Source of the DNA: Candidatus Zymogenus saltonus
GTDB taxonomy: Bacteria; Desulfobacterota; Zymogenia; Zymogenales; Zymogenaceae
NCBI GenBank assembly: GCA_016929395.1
Contig: JAFGIX010000057.1
Coordinates: 1 to 64,000 of the forward strand
Reading direction: 5' to 3'
DNA length: 64,000 nt
The position numbers were made by a program, and so were the translations under genes. This document shows positions 26,188 through 34,784 of this stretch, one piece after another (position 1 is the first letter of the stretch; each line of letters starts with the position of its first letter). Below the pieces are notes generated by a model. It saw only the letters and a program-made list of their open reading frames with translations. It did no database searches and had not been told where the DNA came from.

Positions 26188-26979
26188 ATGGAACGGGAAG
26201 AGATTTTAAGCGTAAAATCATTAACAAAATTATACGGCGGCGTCGTTGCGGTCAACAATGTATCCTTTGAAATAAAGGAGGGGGAGATACTATCCCTGAT
26301 AGGGCCCAACGGGGCGGGTAAGACCACAATATTCAACTGCATGACGGGCCTGTCAAGACCGACGAAAGGCGAGATCTCGCTTAATCTGAACGGGAAACAG
26401 AGCGTAATTTCTGCCAGAAAGAAGATGTTGAAACCGGATGCAATTAATTATCTCGGTATTGCGAGGACATTTCAGAATATACGGCTCTTCAATAACCTTA
26501 CAATTCTAAACAACGTCAAGATAGGCAGACATTCTCGATCTAAGAAGAACTTCGCAGGGGCGGTTCTCAGGACGAGAAGTCAGAAATTGGAGGAGAAGGA
26601 TATACTTAAAAGCGCCGTAAAGTATATAGTCTTCGTAGGACTTGAGGGATCGATAATGGAGATCGCCTCAAACCTTCCATACGGTGCTCAGAGACGTCTG
26701 GAGATCGCAAGGGCGTTGGCGACGGAGCCGAAGCTTCTCCTTTTGGATGAGCCGGCGGCGGGCATGAATCCGAAAGAGACCGGCGAACTCATGAATCTGA
26801 TAAGAAGAATCAGGGACATGGGGATCACCGTATTGATCATAGAGCATGACATGAAGGTGGTAATGGAGATCTCAGACCGAATCGTTGTCCTGGAATACGG
26901 TAAGAAGATCGCCGATGGAAATCCGATCGAGATAAAGAATAGTCCCGCGGTAATCAAGGCATATTTGGGTACAGACTAA
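26188..26979 (+). CDS. livG: branched-chain amino acid ABC ATPase LivG (system 1)
   Basis: ATPase of 263 residues. Walker A GPNGAGKT, LivG-type RTFQNIRLFNNLT, a signature region YGAQRRLEIARALA (an altered LSGGQ, normal for LivG), Walker B LLLLDEPAAGMNP, and the switch His in IEHDMKVV. Start at ATG 26188 (an adjacent GTG at 26185 is equally possible). It forms a heterodimer with LivF. A 43-base gap separates it from livM. Confidence 0.94.
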   Translation: MEREEILSVKSLTKLYGGVVAVNNVSFEIKEGEILSLIGPNGAGKTTIFNCMTGLSRPTKGEISLNLNGKQSVISARKKMLKPDAINYLGIARTFQNIRLFNNLTILNNVKIGRHSRSKKNFAGAVLRTRSQKLEEKDILKSAVKYIVFVGLEGSIMEIASNLPYGAQRRLEIARALATEPKLLLLDEPAAGMNPKETGELMNLIRRIRDMGITVLIIEHDMKVVMEISDRIVVLEYGKKIADGNPIEIKNSPAVIKAYLGTD

Positions 26980-26981
26980 AA

Positions 26982-27692
26982 GTGCTACAACTGATAGACG
27001 TACATACATATTACGGAAAAATCGAGGCCTTAAAAGGTATATCGATGAAAATAGGTGAGGGTGAGATAGTCACCCTGATAGGTTCAAACGGCGCGGGCAA
27101 GTCGACGACCCTTATGACCATTTGCGGCATCACGCCCGCAAGAAAGGGGAAGATCCTCCTCGAAGGGATAAACATCGAAAGGACACCTCCCGATATGATA
27201 GTAAGCAAAGGGCTTTCTCAGGTACCTGAGGGTAGGAGGATATTTCCCTTTCTTACCGTAATGGAAAACCTAAGGATGGGAGCATATTTAAGGAAGAAGG
27301 ATTCAAGGCTGAAGACGGATTTCGAGCGCCTTTTTAGGATTTTCCCGATCCTGAAGGATCGAAAAAATCAACTCGGAGGAACCCTCTCAGGTGGCGAACA
27401 GCAGATGCTGGCGATAGCGAGGGCGTTGATGAGCAATCCGAGGCTGTTGTTGTTGGACGAGCCCTCCCTTGGACTTGCGCCCTTAATAGTCAAGGAGATT
27501 TTTAAAACAATAAGTGAGATTAACAAGGTCAATGGGACAACGATATTGCTGGTTGAGCAGAACGCAAAGATGGCCCTTCAGAACTCAAATAGGGGCTACG
27601 TCCTTGAAACTGGCAGGATCGCTATGGAGGATAAATCAGAAAACCTTTTGGAGAATGATGCCGTTAAAAAGGCTTATTTAGGAGAAAATTAG
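26982..27692 (+). CDS. livF: branched-chain amino acid ABC ATPase LivF (system 1)
   Basis: ATPase of 236 residues: Walker A GSNGAGKS, QVPEGRRIFPFLTV (the LivF-type motif), signature LSGGEQQMLAIARALM, Walker B LLLLDEPSLGLAP, and VEQNAKMAL. The start is GTG 26982, two bases after the livG stop, so translation is probably coupled. It completes the KHMGF transporter. Confidence 0.94.
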   Translation: MLQLIDVHTYYGKIEALKGISMKIGEGEIVTLIGSNGAGKSTTLMTICGITPARKGKILLEGINIERTPPDMIVSKGLSQVPEGRRIFPFLTVMENLRMGAYLRKKDSRLKTDFERLFRIFPILKDRKNQLGGTLSGGEQQMLAIARALMSNPRLLLLDEPSLGLAPLIVKEIFKTISEINKVNGTTILLVEQNAKMALQNSNRGYVLETGRIAMEDKSENLLENDAVKKAYLGEN

Positions 27693-27706
27693 AGAGGAGA
27701 ACGAAA

Positions 27707-27988
27707 GTGGAAGAGAGAAGAAAAGAGGAGATCTTTACCAAGAAGGTAAAGGCAGGGAGGAGAACCTACTACTTTGACGTCAAGGAGAACGTTAATAACG
27801 ACAGGTATCTCATTATTTCTGAGACAAAGTCGGTGGATTTTGGGAAACAGGATAGATTCAGGATAATGGTCTTTCCGGAAGATATCGATAATTTCAAAGA
27901 GGCATTTATGGATGTGGTTGACTTCATAAAGAGCGGTGAAGACTCTCGGGAAGGAGAGTCGGATGATGACTTCTCGGACGAATATTGA
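27707..27988 (+). CDS. PUR-alpha-like nucleic-acid-binding protein (DUF3276)
   Basis: Protein of 93 residues matching the bacterial PUR domain (DUF3276): IFTKKVKAGRRTYYFDVKE followed by DRYLIISETK and a short amphipathic helix FKEAFMDVVDFIKSG, then an acidic tail. PUR domains bind single-stranded nucleic acid, and the Borrelia homologue is a DNA/RNA-binding regulator. The start is GTG 27707 with GAGGAGA 6 bases upstream. It is the last gene of the liv operon, 14 bases after livF and followed by a terminator. A regulatory role for the operon is possible but not shown. Confidence 0.85.
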   Translation: MEERRKEEIFTKKVKAGRRTYYFDVKENVNNDRYLIISETKSVDFGKQDRFRIMVFPEDIDNFKEAFMDVVDFIKSGEDSREGESDDDFSDEY

Positions 27989-28161
27989 TAGCGCATAAAG
28001 GGAGTAAAACAGCAGATTTTATAGATGAAAAAGAGGATAATCAAAGGAAAAATCGTTTGTTTACATAATATCAATTATCAGACGCTACCATATTTTATGG
28101 TATGGGCATATAATATTTGATTAATCGATATGTAAACCCTCTTTGACTATTTTACGATATT

Positions 28162-28203
28162 GGGCGGTTTGTTATATATGTAAACAGACCGCTCTTTTTT
28201 TTT
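28162..28203 (+). terminator. rho-independent terminator of liv operon 1
   Basis: Stem GGGCGGTTTGTT (28162-28173) pairs with AACAGACCGCTC (28183-28194), using a few G-U pairs, and is followed by a run of T to 28203. It ends the + strand operon in the convergent gap before the minus-strand paaK. The rest of the gap (27989-28161) is AT-rich with no visible gene. Confidence 0.85.
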
Positions 28204-28252
28204 AAAATGAATGATATAGATGTTATAGAATTGATTTCATAAATGGATTGAT

Positions 28253-29563
28253 CTATTTGTTATCAAAGTTATCAAAGAAAATGACATCCTTGTTGCTCTT
28301 TCTGATCTCCTCCATGGTGATATGCTCGACAAGCTTCACCGCAGCCCTTATCCCAAGTATCTCTAATAGATCATCCTTTATGGAAGAGATCATGGCCTCA
28401 AGGATTTTCACTTCATCTGAAAATAGAGACTCCACGCCCACAATAAAAATATCTATCTCGTCAAGCTCCTTTACCTTGTGATGAACTATGGCGAAGGGAG
28501 GAGTCTCTTTCAGGTTGTCGGCAATAATTTTCTCAATCTGTGATGGATACACCTTTACGCCGCGAACGGAGAGGACATCGTCGGTCCTCTTCATCGGTAT
28601 CTCGATGGATAACAGGTTCCTTCCACACGGACAAGTATCCTCGGGCAGGATCGTGGATATGTCTCCCGTCCTGAACCTGATCAACGGATAGGCCTTCGTG
28701 GTAATCGTGGACACAACCAGCTCGCCCTCCTCCCCTCTTCCCATGACCTCTTCCGTCTTCGGGTCTATAACCTCTACTATAAAGTGGTCTTCGGCAATGT
28801 GCATTCTCCCCTTTTCGCACTCATACGCAATTCCGGGACCCATCGCCTCCGGAATGCCGTATGCGGTGGATACCTTTATCTTAAGCTTCTTCTCGATGGT
28901 TTCCCTGTCCACAGGCAAGAGCGACTCGGAGACGAGAATACCCTTTTTCAGAGCAAAATCTTTCGGCTTGATCTCTATCTCCGGGAGCAGCTTGATAACG
29001 TGAAGCAGGCTTGAGGGAGTAGATACTATACACGTTGTCTTGTAGTCGGACATTATCATGACTTCCTTTTCATGGCTCATTGCGCTCATCGGGATCACGG
29101 AAGCCTCGATATTCTCCGCCGCAACCCTCATGCTCCTGCCCCAGTTCGCAAGGCCGTAAACGAAAGACAACTGGACTATATCGTTTGCCGTAACCCCCGA
29201 CGCCACGTAGAGCCTCGAGAGGAGCTCCACCCACAATCCGAGGTCGGTCTTGGTATAGCCCACAACGGTCGGCTTTCCGGTTATCCCGGAGGTGGAGTTT
29301 ATCCTGACTATATCCTTGAGGGGAACCGCAAACAATCCGTAGGGGTAATTGTAGCTCAAATCCTCTCTCGTCGTGAACCCCAACTTTTCGATATCCTTCA
29401 GCTCAACGATATCCTTGGGTGTTATGTCCCTCGTCTTCATCTTGTTTTGGTAGAAGGAGACGTTCTTGAACACCCTCTCCACCGTGTTTTTCAGGCGCTC
29501 GATCTGTATCTGCTCGATCTCCCCTTTGGATAGGGTCTCGTAGCGGCGATTATATATGCCCAT
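28253..29563 (-). CDS. phenylacetate-CoA ligase family protein, copy 1
   Basis: AMP-forming aryl-CoA ligase of 436 residues, PaaK-like. The opening IYNRRYETLSKGEIEQIQIE is typical. The nucleotide loop is [16 protein letters not shown], altered from the usual SSGTTGKP. Further motifs are AYGIPEAMGPGIAYEC and the C-terminal RTDDVLSVRGVKVYPSQIE. It is the last gene of the liv/ior operon, separated from livF by 18 bases. A second PaaK-like enzyme is encoded upstream at 34.8-36.1 kb. The changed loop and active-site YGIPEAMG (versus YGLSEIIG in copy 2) suggest different acyl substrates. Confidence 0.88.
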   Translation of the reverse strand: MGIYNRRYETLSKGEIEQIQIERLKNTVERVFKNVSFYQNKMKTRDITPKDIVELKDIEKLGFTTREDLSYNYPYGLFAVPLKDIVRINSTSGITGKPTVVGYTKTDLGLWVELLSRLYVASGVTANDIVQLSFVYGLANWGRSMRVAAENIEASVIPMSAMSHEKEVMIMSDYKTTCIVSTPSSLLHVIKLLPEIEIKPKDFALKKGILVSESLLPVDRETIEKKLKIKVSTAYGIPEAMGPGIAYECEKGRMHIAEDHFIVEVIDPKTEEVMGRGEEGELVVSTITTKAYPLIRFRTGDISTILPEDTCPCGRNLLSIEIPMKRTDDVLSVRGVKVYPSQIEKIIADNLKETPPFAIVHHKVKELDEIDIFIVGVESLFSDEVKILEAMISSIKDDLLEILGIRAAVKLVEHITMEEIRKSNKDVIFFDNFDNK

Positions 29564-29581
29564 ATATCACTCCGAAATATA

Positions 29582-30325
29582 TCATTCCCAGAATTCTTTG
29601 TAGTCCCTCCCAAGGTACGCCCTCTTTACGTCACCGTCAAGGAGGAGCTCTTCCCCCCTGCCCTCCAGCAAGACATTTCCGGTCTCGAAAACGTAACCCC
29701 TGTCCGATATCTTGAGGGCGGCCCTGGCGTTCTGCTCTACAAGCAAGATGGTCAGGTTATTGTTCTTGAGATCCTTTATTACGTTCATTATCTCCGTCGT
29801 GATCTTCGGGGCAAGGCCAAGGGAAGGCTCGTCGAGCATGAGAAGCCTCGGCTTGGCCATAAGGCCCCTCGCTATGGCAAGCATCTGCTGCTCCCCTCCG
29901 GAGAGCGTCCCCGCCCTCTGTTTTTTCCTCTCTTCAAGGATTGGAAATAGATCGAAGATATCCCTCAGGTTTTTCTGGATCTCCTTTTTCTCCTTACTCT
30001 TTCGCCTGAGATAAGCCCCGAGCATTATATTGTCGTAGACCGTAAATGAGTCGAATATCTGTCTTCCCTCGGGCACCTGGGAAATCCCCAGGTTCACGAT
30101 CTCCTCCGGTTTTCTCTTAGATATCTCCCTGTCGTTGAAGACAATGCTCCCCGAAGACAAGCCCACAATCCCAGAGATGCTGTTTAAGAGGGTGGACTTG
30201 CCGGCTCCGTTGGCGCCTATCAGTGACACTATCTCCCCCTCCCAAATGTGCATGGAGACGGCGTCCAGCGCCCTGATCTTCCCGTAGTGGGTGGAGAGGT
30301 TTCTTATCTTAAGTAAAAACGACAT
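29582..30325 (-). CDS. livF: branched-chain amino acid ABC ATPase LivF (system 2)
   Basis: ATPase of 247 residues: Walker A GANGAGKS, QVPEGRQIFDSFTV, signature LSGGEQQMLAIARGLM, Walker B LLMLDEPSLGLAP, and VEQNARAAL. I choose ATG 30325 because a G-rich ribosome-binding site (GGGGGAAG) is directly upstream on the minus strand; a TTG at 30346 would add 7 residues. It overlaps livG by 17 bases. Confidence 0.93.
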   Translation of the reverse strand: MSFLLKIRNLSTHYGKIRALDAVSMHIWEGEIVSLIGANGAGKSTLLNSISGIVGLSSGSIVFNDREISKRKPEEIVNLGISQVPEGRQIFDSFTVYDNIMLGAYLRRKSKEKKEIQKNLRDIFDLFPILEERKKQRAGTLSGGEQQMLAIARGLMAKPRLLMLDEPSLGLAPKITTEIMNVIKDLKNNNLTILLVEQNARAALKISDRGYVFETGNVLLEGRGEELLLDGDVKRAYLGRDYKEFWE

Positions 30326-31076
30326 CTTCCCCCAGATACGCCTCAATTACGTTCTTGTTGTATTGTATCTCCCTCGGCGTTCCCTCGGCTATCAGCTCCC
30401 CGTGATCCAAAACTATAATATCGTCCGAGATCTCCATGGTGAGTCCCATATCGTGCTCCACAAGGAGGACCGTAATTCCGTTCTCACTGATTTTCCTGAT
30501 TAGCTGCAGCAGGTCTTCGGTCTCCCTCTCGTCGAGGCCCGCCGCCGGCTCGTCGAGAAGGATCAACCTCGGCTCCGAGGCAAGCGCCCTGGCAATCTCG
30601 AGATAACGCTGATGGCCGAGAGGAAGAGATGTTGATATATCGTTTGCCCTCGGCTCCAATCCCACAAAATCGAGGTATTTAAGCGATGTCTCGGCGATCT
30701 TCCGCTCTTCCTTCACCGCCGTGGGTGCCCTGAAGGCGCATTCCAGAAAGCCTGAGCTTGATTTCAGGTGTCTTCCCACCATTACGTTTTCCAGAACCGT
30801 CATGTTGTCGAAAATCTCGAGGTTTTGAAACGTGCGGGTAATTCCCATGGAGGCAATTTTATTTGATTTCCTGCCGTCTATCCTGATGTCATCTAATAAT
30901 ATCTTCCCGCTAGTAGGCGGAAATATGCCTGTAATAAGATTGAAGAGGGTGGTTTTCCCTGCGCCGTTGGGACCTATCACAGCCTTTACCTCCCCATCCC
31001 TGACGCTGAAGGATACCTTTTGCAGGGCCTTGACGCCTCCGAAATTTATGCTGAGATTTATAACTTTCAAGATCAT
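30309..31076 (-). CDS. livG: branched-chain amino acid ABC ATPase LivG (system 2)
   Basis: ATPase of 255 residues: Walker A GPNGAGKT, RTFQNLEIFDNMTV, signature region LPLGHQRYLEIARALA, Walker B LILLDEPAAGLDE, and VEHDMGLTM. Its ATG overlaps the livM stop (ATGA), so translation is coupled. It pairs with the LivF encoded next. Confidence 0.94.
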   Translation of the reverse strand: MILKVINLSINFGGVKALQKVSFSVRDGEVKAVIGPNGAGKTTLFNLITGIFPPTSGKILLDDIRIDGRKSNKIASMGITRTFQNLEIFDNMTVLENVMVGRHLKSSSGFLECAFRAPTAVKEERKIAETSLKYLDFVGLEPRANDISTSLPLGHQRYLEIARALASEPRLILLDEPAAGLDERETEDLLQLIRKISENGITVLLVEHDMGLTMEISDDIIVLDHGELIAEGTPREIQYNKNVIEAYLGEDVVFT

Positions 31077-32173
31077 TTAAAGAATCTGCCCTTTACTCGA
31101 TCGACAATGCCTTTGGTCAAGCCCTCCGGCATAAATATCAAAATTATCATTAATATAAGCCCGTATACGATTATATCAAAATCCTCGAAGAGGTAGAAGA
31201 GCTCTGGCTGAAGTTTTATCACAAAATTTTTCAATACATCAATGAACTCCGGTAGAATGGTTATCACCGCCGCGCCGAAGATCGACCCCCAGATGCTTGC
31301 CATCCCCCCCACGACGACCATCACAACGAGCATTATGGACTTGTGAAAGCCGAACGAGCTTGGACCGGCGGACGCTATGAAGTGGGCATAGAGGCTTCCG
31401 GCAATTGAGGCGTAAAGGGCGCTCAATACAAATGCTGAGAGCTTGTATTTCTGAATGTCTATCCCGAGCGTAGAAGCCGCCGTCTCAGATGTGTGAAGCG
31501 CCCGAAGGGCCCGCCCCACCCTCGAGTGTATTATGTTATTGCTTACGATAAGTATCAAGACCGCAAATATCCAGACCACATAATAGTATTTCAGGTCCGT
31601 ATCAAAAACGATATTAAAGGCATACAGGTTAGGCACGACCTGGGATATTCCCGTCAATTCCCCCAGCTTCAGGTGAAGGATGTGGTCGAGGCCGAAGTTG
31701 AACTTTAAGAAATATAGCTTCGGTATATTGGTGATTCCCTCCGGCCCGCCCATAGGCAAATCGGTGCCCTTCGCTGGGAGCTTCATCTCGTTAAAAATTA
31801 TACTGACAATGATCCCGAAGCCGAGGGTCGCCATGGCGAGATAGTGACCCCTGAGCTTCAGGGACGGAATCCCCACTACAAAGGCGACAGAGCCGACAAA
31901 GACAAGGGCAATCAGGGCCGCAAAAACGGGATGAAAATTGTAGTGGGCCGTGAGTATCCCGGATGTGTACGCCCCAAGACCGTAGAAGGCGGCGTGTCCC
32001 AGAGATATTTGCCCCGCATATCCCATGAGGATATTGAGACCCAGCACGATAATCGTGTGGAGACCTATTAAAATCAGAACGTGCAGGTAGTAGTCATTTG
32101 TCAGGAAAAAGGGAAACAAGGAAACAACGGCTATCAAGATCGCTATGTATATATAATCACGCTTGACGGACAT
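31073..32173 (-). CDS. livM: branched-chain amino acid ABC permease LivM (system 2)
   Basis: Permease of 366 residues with the LivM motif LNILMGYAGQISLGHAAFYG, then GHYLAMATLGFGIIVSI and a coupling loop GIDIQKYKLSAFVLSALYAS. Unlike the system 1 LivM it lacks the long cytoplasmic N-terminal extension. It lies 3 bases after livH. Confidence 0.94.
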   Translation of the reverse strand: MSVKRDYIYIAILIAVVSLFPFFLTNDYYLHVLILIGLHTIIVLGLNILMGYAGQISLGHAAFYGLGAYTSGILTAHYNFHPVFAALIALVFVGSVAFVVGIPSLKLRGHYLAMATLGFGIIVSIIFNEMKLPAKGTDLPMGGPEGITNIPKLYFLKFNFGLDHILHLKLGELTGISQVVPNLYAFNIVFDTDLKYYYVVWIFAVLILIVSNNIIHSRVGRALRALHTSETAASTLGIDIQKYKLSAFVLSALYASIAGSLYAHFIASAGPSSFGFHKSIMLVVMVVVGGMASIWGSIFGAAVITILPEFIDVLKNFVIKLQPELFYLFEDFDIIVYGLILMIILIFMPEGLTKGIVDRVKGRFFK

Positions 32174-32176
32174 AGC

Positions 32177-33061
32177 CTAAACCCTTTTCATCTCGCCCTT
32201 GCCGAGAATTCCGGTCGGTCTCATAAAGAGGACTATGAGCAGAACGACGAACGCTATTGCGTCCTTGTAGGCGGAAGATATAAGGCCGGCGCCCAGGGAT
32301 TCGAGGATGCCCAGGGCAAAACCGCCGATTATGGCTCCGGGGACGCTCCCAAGACCTCCGATCACCGCCCCGCAGAAGCCCTTGAGGCCGAGCATGGTCC
32401 CCATATTGTAGATCGCAAATGTAATGGGGGCTATGATTATTCCGGCCACGGCGCCAAGCGCGCCGGAAAGGGCGAACGAGATCAGTACCATCCTCTTTAC
32501 ATTTATCCCCAAAAGGCTCGCGGCCTTAGGGTTGATGGCGCTTGCCCTCATCCCCTTTCCGGTATCTGTGTATTCGAAAAAGATATGCAAAAGTATGAGC
32601 ACGATACATGTAATTCCTATTACCCATAGTGCCTGAGGGGTGATTGCCGCCGGCCCTATGGATATAGGCGTCTCTCCGGAAAAAGGAGTTGCCGCGTGGT
32701 AGTCCTTTTTCCACACAAGCATCGCTACTCCTTTGATGAATATAGACGCTCCGATAGTGATAATGATAAGAGATATGTGGGTGGGTTTTCTTACAGGCCT
32801 TATAATTAGAAGGTCTATGAATATCCCTACGATCAATACAGCGATTACGGATAAAAAGAATGATAACGGTATTGGAAAGCCCAAAGCGGTATTAAAAGTG
32901 ACCATAAACAATGCCCCGAGCATAACAAACTCGCCCTGGGCGAAGTTGATTATCTCGGTGGAGTTGTAGATAATGGTAAATCCCAGTCCCACGATCGCGT
33001 AAATGCTCCCCTGGGTCACGCCGCTCACTAGGAACTGGAGTAGTTGGTCAAAAATGCTCAT
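32177..33061 (-). CDS. livH: branched-chain amino acid ABC permease LivH (system 2)
   Basis: Permease of 294 residues: VSGVTQGSIYAIVGLGFTII, INFAQGEFVMLGALF, and coupling loop GINVKRMVLISFALSGALG. I place the start at ATG 33061 (MSIFDQLLQFL). Reading back to a TTG at 33100 would place initiation inside the loop of the livK-livH hairpin and add an unlikely Cys-rich leader. Confidence 0.93.
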   Translation of the reverse strand: MSIFDQLLQFLVSGVTQGSIYAIVGLGFTIIYNSTEIINFAQGEFVMLGALFMVTFNTALGFPIPLSFFLSVIAVLIVGIFIDLLIIRPVRKPTHISLIIITIGASIFIKGVAMLVWKKDYHAATPFSGETPISIGPAAITPQALWVIGITCIVLILLHIFFEYTDTGKGMRASAINPKAASLLGINVKRMVLISFALSGALGAVAGIIIAPITFAIYNMGTMLGLKGFCGAVIGGLGSVPGAIIGGFALGILESLGAGLISSAYKDAIAFVVLLIVLFMRPTGILGKGEMKRV

Positions 33062-33081
33062 AAATAAAAAAAGATGAATAC

Positions 33082-33117
33082 AAAAAGAGGCTAAACACAA
33101 AGGCTTAGCCTCTTTTT
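33082..33117 (-). terminator. attenuator hairpin between livK and livH (system 2)
   Basis: On the minus strand an A-run, then GAGGCTAA, a loop, TTAGCCTC and a T-run form a 13-bp stem when A-U pairs are counted (core 33087-33094 / 33105-33112). It has the form of a bidirectional rho-independent terminator. It sits inside the operon, 19 bases after the livK stop, so it probably lets abundant livK mRNA end here with partial read-through into livHMGF. Confidence 0.75.
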
Positions 33118-33135
33118 GCTATTTAGATGACAAGT

Positions 33136-34311
33136 TTACTTTATTATTACCCAGTTGCCGTTTTCAATCTTCAACATGACGAAGGCTGACTCTATGTTGA
33201 GTCCTGTGTGGTCTTCGGGGGTCATGTTAAAGATTCCGTGGATGCCGATGTAATTGGTGGTCTTCTCTATCTCATCCCTGAGCTTGGCCTTGTCCGCTCC
33301 GGATGTCTTCAACGCCTCTGTTATCATCGCCATTGCGTCCCAGGCGTGTCCGCCGAAGGAGGATACTTTAGATCCAGGGAACGTTTCCTCGTAAACCTCC
33401 TTGTAGTTCATAAGGACATCACGCTGCGGATCCGATTTCGGAAGCTGATCGGCAACGATGATCTTTCCCGCGGGGAGGATTATCCCGTTTGCGGCATCCC
33501 CGGCAATCTCCAAGAATTTGGGCGACGCGACCCCGTGGCTCTGAAAGAGCGGTGTTTTTATATCGAGTTGTACCATATTCTTGGCTACGATCGCCGGCCC
33601 CGGGTTTGTGCCCCAGCACACGATCGCCTCGGCGTCGGTTCCCTTTATTACCGTAAGCTGAGTGGTCATATCAGTATCTTCGCTGCCGAAAGACTCTTCC
33701 GCAACTATCTCAATGCCGGCGCCCGGCGCCTGTGCCTTGAGCTGCTCTTTGCCGCTGTCGCCGTATCCATTCGAAACCGTTATTATTGCGATCTTCTTAA
33801 TGCCGTTGGCGTTAAAGTATTCGTATATCTTCTGAACGGCCATCACGTCCGTCTGCGGAGTCTTGAAAACCCACTTCTTGACGGGATCGGTAATCTTGAT
33901 GCTCGCGGCGCATGACACCAGCGGAACTTCCTTCTCTTCAATTACGTCGATTACCGACAGGGTGTTTCCCGAGAGGCTCGGCCCGACGATCGCGAGGACG
34001 TTGTCCTTTTCAATGAGCTTCTTTACGAGTGTCACGGAGTTTGTAGGATCACCCTCGTCATCGTAGATGACAACCTCAACTGGATGGCCGTCTATCCCTC
34101 CTTCCTTGTTGACGATATCGGCGTAAAGCTCCATCGACTTTTTCTCAGGCTCTCCCAGAAAGGAGTTACTTCCCGTTACCGAGAAGACACCGCCTATCAC
34201 GTAAGGCTCGGCGGTCAGCTCCGGCGGGGGCTTCTTCTCGCAGGAAGTCACCAAGAGACCCGCCGAAATCATCAGCAATAGTCCCAAAAATAAAATTTTT
34301 CTTAGCTTCAT
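33136..34311 (-). CDS. livK: branched-chain amino acid ABC transporter substrate-binding lipoprotein (system 2)
   Basis: Type I periplasmic-binding protein of 391 residues. The lipoprotein signal ends LLVTSC, a good lipobox, followed by EKKPPP. Mature motifs include YVIGGVFSVTGSNSFLG and NKEGGIDGHPVEVVIYDDEG. It differs clearly from the system 1 protein, so the two transporters probably take different ligands. Placement between iorAB/paaK and livHMGF suggests aromatic or branched-chain amino acids, or aryl acids, as substrates. Confidence 0.92.
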   Translation of the reverse strand: MKLRKILFLGLLLMISAGLLVTSCEKKPPPELTAEPYVIGGVFSVTGSNSFLGEPEKKSMELYADIVNKEGGIDGHPVEVVIYDDEGDPTNSVTLVKKLIEKDNVLAIVGPSLSGNTLSVIDVIEEKEVPLVSCAASIKITDPVKKWVFKTPQTDVMAVQKIYEYFNANGIKKIAIITVSNGYGDSGKEQLKAQAPGAGIEIVAEESFGSEDTDMTTQLTVIKGTDAEAIVCWGTNPGPAIVAKNMVQLDIKTPLFQSHGVASPKFLEIAGDAANGIILPAGKIIVADQLPKSDPQRDVLMNYKEVYEETFPGSKVSSFGGHAWDAMAMITEALKTSGADKAKLRDEIEKTTNYIGIHGIFNMTPEDHTGLNIESAFVMLKIENGNWVIIK

Positions 34312-34342
34312 ACTTAAACCTCTTAAATGAATTCTTGGTTAG

Positions 34343-34774
34343 TTAAAGTGAATAAACTCTTTCACCTGAAAGTACGGTAATGTTGTTTTTAGTCAAAACA
34401 TCTATTGCCTTATCTGTCTCATCAAACCTGAAGACTATAACAGCATTATCGCTCGATCTTTCCACAAAAGCGTACATATATTCAACATTAATATTATCTT
34501 TCTTCAAGATTTCGAGAATTTCCGCAAGCCCCCCCGGCCTGTCGGGCACCTCAACGGCAATGACTTCGGTCTTGACAACGGTAAAATTATTTTTCTGTAA
34601 TACCTCCTTTGCCTTTTTTGTATCATTTACAATAAACCTCAAAACTCCAAAGTCTGAGGCGTCCGCCAAATAAAGGGCCCTGATGTTTACACCGCCGTCG
34701 CTCAATATCTTGGTTACCTCGGCCAGTCTACCCGATTTATTTTCCAAAAAGACGGATATTTGTTCAACCTTCAT
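34343..34774 (-). CDS. tandem ACT-domain protein
   Basis: Small protein of 143 residues made of two ACT domains: [20 protein letters not shown] (about 3-66) and [20 protein letters not shown] (about 71-140). The COG4747 type is routinely encoded next to paaK and ior genes in anaerobes. ACT pairs bind amino acids, so it may sense the pathway's substrate and act on the neighbouring CoA ligase or oxidoreductase; this is inference. It lies 10 bases after paaK copy 2 and 31 bases before livK. Confidence 0.9.
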   Translation of the reverse strand: MKVEQISVFLENKSGRLAEVTKILSDGGVNIRALYLADASDFGVLRFIVNDTKKAKEVLQKNNFTVVKTEVIAVEVPDRPGGLAEILEILKKDNINVEYMYAFVERSSDNAVIVFRFDETDKAIDVLTKNNITVLSGERVYSL

Positions 34775-34784
34775 GGGAACCTCC

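Noticed and set aside
33062-33100. N-terminal extension of LivH (system 2) from a TTG
   Set aside because: It would start inside the terminator-like hairpin loop and yields an atypical leader; ATG 33061 matches LivH starts.
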